DNA from: Asterella californica | Lineage: Eukaryota; Streptophyta; Marchantiopsida; Marchantiales; Aytoniaceae | NCBI GenBank assembly: GCA_036924285.1 | Contig: JAYKYS010000005.1 | Span: 1,922,001-1,986,000, forward strand | Direction: 5' to 3' | DNA length: 64,000 bases | Part shown: positions 57,675 through 64,000 of the stretch, piece after piece | Layout: each line of letters begins with the position of its first letter | Position numbering within the stretch: the first letter of the stretch is position 1 | Program-made: the position numbers and the translations under genes | The notes under the pieces: model-generated | Told to the model about the DNA's origin: nothing | Seen by the model: the letters and a program-made list of their open reading frames with translations, nothing else | Databases searched by the model: none

Positions 57675-57974
57675 CTCCGATGATAAGGAATGTAGTTTGT
57701 ATCAAGAGTTAGGGCTGACATTCTGTTCGTAAGTTCTCTGTATTGTAGCAATTTTGCTTCTTCATCCGTGCTGTAAACTAATTCTTCTGGTATAAGTATA
57801 TTTCAATAATTTCCCGTTCTGGTTCTTCATCCGACCATGTCGATCAGTTTTCTCTCATTCACTCGCTTAATTATCTTAGTGTCTCTTCTTCTTCCAGGTT
57901 ACAAATGATCTACTCCAGGCCCGTCATTCAAAGATCTCACTGGTTACAACTCGCGCTTGTTGAGTTTCCCAGTA

Positions 57975-58431
57975 TGATCATCAAAATATTACTCATGATT
58001 CACACTAGTACACAAGAGTCCCTTGTAAACAGATCTGAATCATTCATACAACATGACATTCAGACATAGTGCACAAGTTTTTCTAAAAATTATAAATCTC
58101 ATTTATACAAAGTTTCTCTATACACTTGATTGATCGATTGAAAAATACGATCCTCAAAGGCAAAGCCTTTTATATATTAGTCGTAAAGCAACACACGATT
58201 AGACCGTTAGGACAAGATCAAGAATCTCCTAACTGTATAAGGACTGAATGTATCCGGACATCAACTCGTAAGGACAATAATATAGACTAATCCATATTAG
58301 ATTATAATGTCTGGATTTACAACATGTATCCGGATAATCTTACCAGATCTATTTGGACTTACTTGCGTATTTATCCGTGATATATTTTTAGATGATATTT
58401 CCATATTCTCCTCTAAAATTGTTGAGAGACA
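57975..58431 (-). repeat. 5' LTR of the gypsy element
   Basis: On the minus strand it begins TGTCTCTCAACAATTTTAGAGG (58431) and ends ATGATCA (57975), so it has TG...CA ends and is about 457 bp long. It matches the solo LTR at 44930-45375. Directly after it the minus strand reads TACTGGGAAACTC, a possible primer-binding site start. Confidence 0.75.
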
Positions 58432-61400
58432 TCTTTTTTTGGGACACCCGTGAAGATATTTTCCATGCAATGGAAAGAAGCCGTACAAATTTCAAAAACA
58501 TAGTAACAAAATATTGAAAGCCTCGAAATCCAAGCCTTCTCGAAAATAAGAATCCCTGTTGGTCTATCCAGACACCCACTCAGACCAAAGTAAATACTAG
58601 TTGTAGTTTGTTTTGAGATGAATCATAACTTGTAAAGCTAGTGGATAGTGTCAATTTGATTCTTTATTTTACATATTTTAAGTTAAGATGAAAATATAAT
58701 AACAAAAAATATTTTTTACATAACGGTTAAATTTCTCAGTTATCTGACAGTGAACTTAGAAAATAAAGTCGTTTGGGTCACCGTGTGCTCTTGTAGTCAT
58801 ACTAGGGTTGTAGTCATACTCGGGTTTAAGTTGAGGTTTTATGAAGTCAGTGCAAGTATTAGTTTGGTTTACATTAATTGTTAATTTATAATCATACTTG
58901 TGAGAAAAATAATTAGTGTGAATTATTCTAATCTGAATGTTCAAAGTCAGTGTTCAATCAATGGTAATCGGTTCATGAATGAATGGCTAAAGTACTATAT
59001 TTTTTCACCTTGTTGATTATATTTTGAGATAAAATTATATATCGGAAGAGTAAATAAATTTAATCCATTCATACGAATATATTTTAGTAATGCTCAAAAT
59101 AAAATCTGAAAAAAGAAAATACATGACTTATATGTAAGTTTACATATTCATATTAATTTTAAATTTATGTTATGTACGAATATATATGTATAACTTTGTG
59201 AGTTACTGCATATCAAAAGGTTCGTGTGACTCAATTAGTGGAGGTTTTAGATGAGACTACAAACTTCCTATTGAAGATGGAATAACGTTAGAAGACGAAG
59301 ACACACATGAAGATATTCGTTGGTATGCATCCCAACATACGGAAGTCATAGATGTTAATAAAAATTTCTAGATTTTATCTTTAACCACATTTGGTCTTAG
59401 AGCGTAACCGCACCTCCGGTTTCAATTTTGATTGTTGGAGATTGTTCCATATTATTATACTGTGTCAAACCTGTGAAACTACTATCATTTTTGCTACGCC
59501 TCTTTGCTTAATCTGAAAGAGCACCACACAGACAAGCCCGCAATTTCATGTACGTGCGAATATCAAAATCCATCATTGCCTTTGCATATTTCAAGACTTC
59601 ACGTTCTGCCACGCAACCGCACATAGAAGCTATCGTTCGTGCAGAAAGACTCGAACATGCCAAGCTGGACAGCCATGTCACATTACCACTATATCTCAAC
59701 TTCGGTCGATTCACAAGGTAGGTGCTCGAGATTGAGAATGAGTCGATGAGAAAACACTGTATTTGGAGAAACTGAAATTTCGTGATATCTCTAATGTCCA
59801 TCTATCAGCTCTAGTGTCGACCTCGGGTAGTGGTTTACATGCAACCCCGCGCAGTGCCTTCCGTGATGTAAAGCTCATAGCAAAAATCGACTGGAATGAG
59901 ATAAAGTCAAAGCGATTGAGGACGTCTAGCATAGATACAACATGTATCATCTAGGACATTGAGCAAGAAATAGTGGATTCTAATATTCCAAACAGATTAC
60001 ATAATTCATAGCACATGATAAAGAGGTCTACGACATTGCTTGAGGGAGACCTGGTGTGTTCGTGTTCGTCTCTGCAGACAGATCTGTCAGAGTTTTTGAT
60101 TTGAGAGACAAGACATTCAACAATTATCTACAACAATCCAGTTCCAAATACACTACATATATATGAATAATAGCCATGTAAGATGATGACAGTTCGAAAG
60201 TCATCATCTTAGATATTCGATTTCTCATGCTCCTAGTTGTAGAGCTTCAGAGGCAGCAGGCCTACGTGAATGCTATTGCATGGGCACTTATAGTCCTTGC
60301 CACATTTGACCGTAGGATATGACTCACAAGCGTTGATTTGAGATCTATCCTCCATGAACCAGCCTATAGATGGAGGTTTGGACCCAATCTTGGCTTACAC
60401 GGCAGGAGCGGAGATAAACCAACTATAGTGGTTGTAATGACGTGAGATTGCTCCTTTTGCCCATTTAGTATACAAGATATCATTCCCACAGAGGATTTGC
60501 ACAAGTATCGCTGCTCTAAGTTCTAAGACCTGTTCAAACACATAAACACACGGGTTTTATCTAGAAATCCCATCTTCTCACAAAACCACACGGCTTCCAG
60601 ATGCTTCAGAAGGTGCTATGGACCTAAACAAACAACTACCACCTAAAATATCACATAAATATATACAGGGAAGTTCGGGAAGACGCTTCTTGCTTCCAGA
60701 TCACTTCTTCCAGTCTTCTCAACACAATCTTCTCGAAACAATTCTCGGCTTCTGGAGGTTCAACTCGGCTTCTCACACCTCCAGAAGACTGCTCCTGCTT
60801 CGTAGACGCCAAATTACCAATGTCTATCACACATTGCTCTTCCAATTCCCAACAAAGTTAGATCAATCACAAGGTGTATGCCCCTTGTAGCCTTCCTAGG
60901 CTTCTGCCTACGAAAACTGTCTTCCTGCAGCACTACAACGACATTCATCTTCACGGAAGCTCAATAGAAGTCTCGGAAGCTCACTAGAAGAAGATAAGAA
61001 GATGGGAAAATGAGAGAAGATGAGGAAGAAGAGAAAATCCAAACAAGAGAAAACAAGATAAGAATGAGAAATTAAGAATCCGACGGGCTTCTAGTCTGGA
61101 TCCTGACTAACAAGCCATCCTTGCTTGTAGTTATTTGGGGAGAAAGACAACAAATTCGCTTACAATTACACAGTCTTCTACTCAAGGATGTCGTCTTCTG
61201 CTGTGGAAAGAAGACTTCTTTCTTCTTCTGTCGTTGCTTAGACTACTCCGTCTTCTGGGATCGCTTACACATAAGACCATCCGTACGTGGATCCTAAGTG
61301 CTCCACTGGATGAGACAAGCTTCGACTCTGCACAACTTCTAACAATCACCGCCACTCCAGAAGAAGACTTCCCATGCACAATTGGGTGTGAATTCGAGGA

Positions 61401-62069
61401 AACCCACTGCTCAGAAGACACAGACAAAGCTTCTGCACTCAAATCCAAAATCCATTCCCCGAGAAGAAGGTAAATTGGTGTTGGGAAGCTCACTCCCTCT
61501 ACTGTCTGTTCCTACTCCTCGACACACCAGCTTAGCAACATGACTACACGAGGATGCCGTTCTCTGCTCTAAACTGTCCACTACCTCTATCTACATCTTC
61601 AAACCATTGATGGCAACAGAAAAATGTAGACCCCTCCTATGTAATCCCAATCTATTCGTATGTCTCTAACATCAGGTGTAGTGTGTATACACTGTACATA
61701 CTGTGTAACTACTTGCATAGTGAAATGTCTCTCGTGTGTAATGTATAATGTGTCTGCATCGTAAAATGTGTGTGTGTGCATGTCAATTCCTACACTGTAG
61801 TCTAACTTATACATCTGCTTTGAGGCGCAAGGGAGAGTTCTCCTCCAATCCTCACTTGCAATCCGGGAGATGAGGGGTTGTCAGAAGGCCACCACCTCAC
61901 ATGCAGTCGGCTCCCTGTCTTGGTTTAGAGACTTAATTCCTACTCATGCGCTGCCTGCACTGTCACATGGACAGTCATCTAAAATTACAAGTAAACTACC
62001 ACCTCCTAAGATAGCAATTTTGGTTCCTACTAAGTTTAGACAAGTTAACTTGTCTTCTTAGCTTGTTGT
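58432..62069. other. no gene recognised
   Basis: AT-rich to about 59.4 kb. Minus-strand frames at 59508-59801 and 59711-59950 read smoothly but match no family I know. Around 60.6-61.5 kb the sequence is purine/pyrimidine-skewed (CTTC/GAAG-rich), giving open frames on both strands by composition (60618-60890, 61135-61473). A perfect 11-bp hairpin lies at 60180-60210. Confidence 0.4.
60180..60210. repeat. perfect 11-bp hairpin
   Basis: AAGATGATGAC at 60180-60190 is exactly reverse-complemented at 60200-60210. Confidence 0.85.
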
Positions 62070-62820
62070 CTACTCTAATTCGCGAGGTGCGATCTCCTCC
62101 TGATCGGCTCCTACCTGAACTCCTAACTCGGCTTCTAATAAGATGAGAAACCCTACGAGTACCTCGGGTGTCACTGAGGTGGTTTCCTCCTCAACATTTG
62201 TGGCTGACTCAACTGGTGCGGCTGCTGAAGACGGAAGCGTCTTCTGAGAAGCTGAGTCGACTTGCGTTTCTTCGCTCTTCTGAGGTACTTGTTCGATGTT
62301 GGGAGCGGTGGTGACCTCGCAGTGGTCCGAGGAAGTCACCTCCTCCACTCAAAACACCTGGGAAGACAACTCTTCTTCTTGTCTTCCAAAAGACACCTTG
62401 TCTTCCAGGGCTTCTTCTGTAATCTTCTCGGCTTCCAACGTTGTCACTACCAAGTGGAAAGCGAAGTCGAACTCCTCCTTCTAAATCTGTCTCGCTCGCT
62501 GGTCCTGGAGTATGGGAAGATGTAGCCGCTGGTGGTGGAATCAAAGGAAGACCATAAAGCGTCTTCAAGTCCTCAATCTGCCGATTCAAGTAATGGAACA
62601 TACTCTCCTTGCACTCCACTAGCATCGCTCTGGACTCGTCATCCCACTCCCTAGCTAGGGTGAGAAGCTTCCTACCCACGGTGTCGAGGCGAGAGTTTCC
62701 TGGGAAGGGCGGACCTTCTAGCTGTGATACGATCGTGAAGAGGAGGGCAAAAATCACACACGAAATACGGACCGCAAGAAAACACACCACCACGATTTCG
62801 ATCCGGCCAAGATAAAACAC
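62070..62820 (-). CDS. hypothetical protein, possibly retroelement gag-like
   Basis: A 203-codon minus-strand frame (62820-62209) starts with a hydrophobic segment followed by a helical stretch, LLTLAREWDDESRAMLVECK and HYLNRQIEDLKTLYGLPL, then a Pro/Ser/Gly-rich part. A second frame (62348-62070) overlaps its end with an acidic Glu/Val-rich sequence. A frameshift could join them. The helix plus low-complexity tail resembles retroelement gag N-termini, but I see no decisive motif. Confidence 0.35.
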
Positions 62821-63430
62821 ACGGCACGCAAGTAGATCTTCAACTCCAGATCATGCAGATTGCAAAACTCACGCTCAGTAACTCAGAATATCAGAAAACT
62901 GCTCCTGTGAAGCACCAGCGCGTTCACCTAGAAGCTTCCCGTTTTCTTTTCAGAAAAGTATGCGTACAAGTTCTTGGTCTCCTCTCTACTCAATTCTGTT
63001 CCCTACTCTCAGATAGAAGTTCTCTTCAGACGTAACCTCTGTGTAAAATTTCTCCTAGCTCTTCGATTCACTCTACTCGATAGTCTCCGCACGGTAAACT
63101 CTACACTGCTCGATGATCGACAAACTGCGATAATGCGATAATGGCTTGAGAATTCTCTCTCCCCGGAGTACACCCCTCTGGGTTTTCCTCCACCCTACGT
63201 AACCTTCAGTCACCTGGCAGGGGTAAAAGATGCCCTAAACAGATGGCAGCAGAAAAACAAATCACTGATAATAAATTTACACGTAAGAAGACTATTTCAC
63301 TAAGCTTCGCAGGTTCATCTGTAGACGGAGACGTCCCGCATTCACGGTACGTTTAAGGGACATCTAGTGTCCCGCCCCTAGGCAACTTGGTGCCCCTCAT
63401 ATTCCCCCGAAGGGGCCAGCCTACTCCAAG
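62821..63430. other. no gene seen
   Basis: Upstream flank of the hypothetical frame on its left. No RNA gene or repeat recognised. Confidence 0.45.
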
Positions 63431-63514
63431 CCGGTTGTGAGTCTGAAGGGATTTGATCCGGAGACCTCCTCCCTACAAGTTTCTCAGCTACACCACGGAA
63501 GCTGATCTCACAAC
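63431..63514 (-). repeat. tRNA-like repeat (SINE-type pol III boxes)
   Basis: On the minus strand GGTGTAGCTGAG (box A-like) is followed after about 30 bases by GGATCAAATCC (box B-like, near GGTTCGANTCC). The block is enclosed by CCGGTTGTGAG and CTCACAACTGG, which could pair like an acceptor stem. A small hairpin, ACTGGTTTTGAAGACCAGT, follows at 63513-63531. The T-arm does not fold canonically, so it is tRNA-derived, not a working tRNA. Confidence 0.5.
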
Positions 63515-63531
63515 TGGTTTTGAAGACCAGT

Positions 63532-64000
63532 TTCTAAGCTAATATGCTAGAAAGCTGCGGTATTTCATCTTTCCTTTGCTAACACGAAGTGCCATAACTT
63601 TCTCTAGACATGCTCTTTCTGTACATTTCGAATTTTAAACAAATACTACATACTACAATCTACATGGGAAAAATCTAAAAAGTATTTTTCGAACTCACTC
63701 AGATTTATGGTAAATTTCCCGGTATCAGAAATCTTGTAGAAGAACCCCAAGTAACTTTTCGCCTGCAACTCCGTTTGCAACTTCTGAACATACCACGGTG
63801 ATCAGCGCGACGAGACCTACGCCGTGGTGTTTTCAGATTTTCGAATGCTCACTTCCTCCAGAATCGACTTCTCTGAGATCTTAACTTTCCTCAGAGAGAC
63901 TAACTTCAAACTGAGAGATGAATTATTCACTATGTGGAATAATTCACATCACGACATCCACCCCCTCCAAACCTGCACATCCTCTGGCTTGTACCAACCT
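63532..64000. other. no gene seen
   Basis: No open frame of interest, RNA gene or repeat recognised up to the window edge. Confidence 0.45.

Larger units (their letters stand above)
53340..58431 (-). mobile_element. Ty3/gypsy retrotransposon, 5' LTR plus degenerate gag-pol
   Basis: The element reads on the minus strand from the 5' LTR (58431-57975) through gag (55.8-55.3 kb), reverse transcriptase end and RNase H (54.64-54.23 kb), and the integrase zinc finger (53.85-53.38 kb). The order gag, RT/RNase H, integrase is that of Ty3/gypsy. No matching 3' LTR is visible to the left; degenerate tandem repeats and the hAT relic lie there instead. A solo LTR of the same family is at 44930-45375. Confidence 0.8.

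Overview
The window is nuclear DNA of a plant, most likely a non-seed land plant (moss, liverwort, hornwort, lycophyte or fern). It is AT-rich and has spliced genes whose proteins are plant-type: a PAP12-like fibrillin with a plastid transit peptide, a plant-type 3-methyladenine DNA glycosylase, and a mitochondrial uL23. Three further genes or gene models follow the same small-exon style. The assignment to a non-seed plant rests on the mobile elements, not on a species match. I had no database access; gene names come from reading the translations.

Layout. 1-7.5 kb is gene-free apart from a broken pogo/Tigger DDD transposase (1992-3628, minus) split by a 483-bp insertion. About 7.56-13.3 kb is a Y1-HUH Rep-encoding element that looks like a Replitron: a two-exon Rep gene (8541-9909), a downstream open frame, then two tandem arrays (about 180-bp and 157-bp units). 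13.3-25 kb is relic-rich and contains several copies of a double-hairpin repeat, a GNAT fragment and a LINE zinc-finger fragment.

The conserved gene island is 25.3-37.2 kb: PAP12/FBN-like (25303-28805, minus, 11 exons), mitochondrial uL23 (30488-31385, minus, 2 exons), and DPH2 (32110-37223, plus, 11 exons), the last two being divergent. I worked out exon borders by hand; phases agree and each joined reading frame is a multiple of three.

37.2-45.4 kb holds a nested set: an older copy of the Rep element's 3' region (39420-39860 plus 43991-44215) is split by a 4.1-kb LTR element (39861-43990) carrying gag zinc knuckles, a protease and a cytosine-5 DNA methyltransferase, but no reverse transcriptase. 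A solo LTR follows. 47.9-50 kb holds an unrecognised spliced gene and the MPG glycosylase gene (minus). 50.8-58.4 kb holds a hAT transposase relic, a degenerate tandem array and a Ty3/gypsy element on the minus strand with its 5' LTR. 58.4-64 kb has no recognised gene, only unplaced reading frames and a tRNA-like repeat.

The housekeeping genes act in DNA base-excision repair (MPG), modification of translation elongation factor 2 (DPH2), mitochondrial translation (uL23m) and plastid lipid bodies or membranes (PAP12). They do not form a pathway. The most unusual content is the two elements that combine mobility with DNA-processing enzymes: the HUH Rep element and the methyltransferase LTR element.
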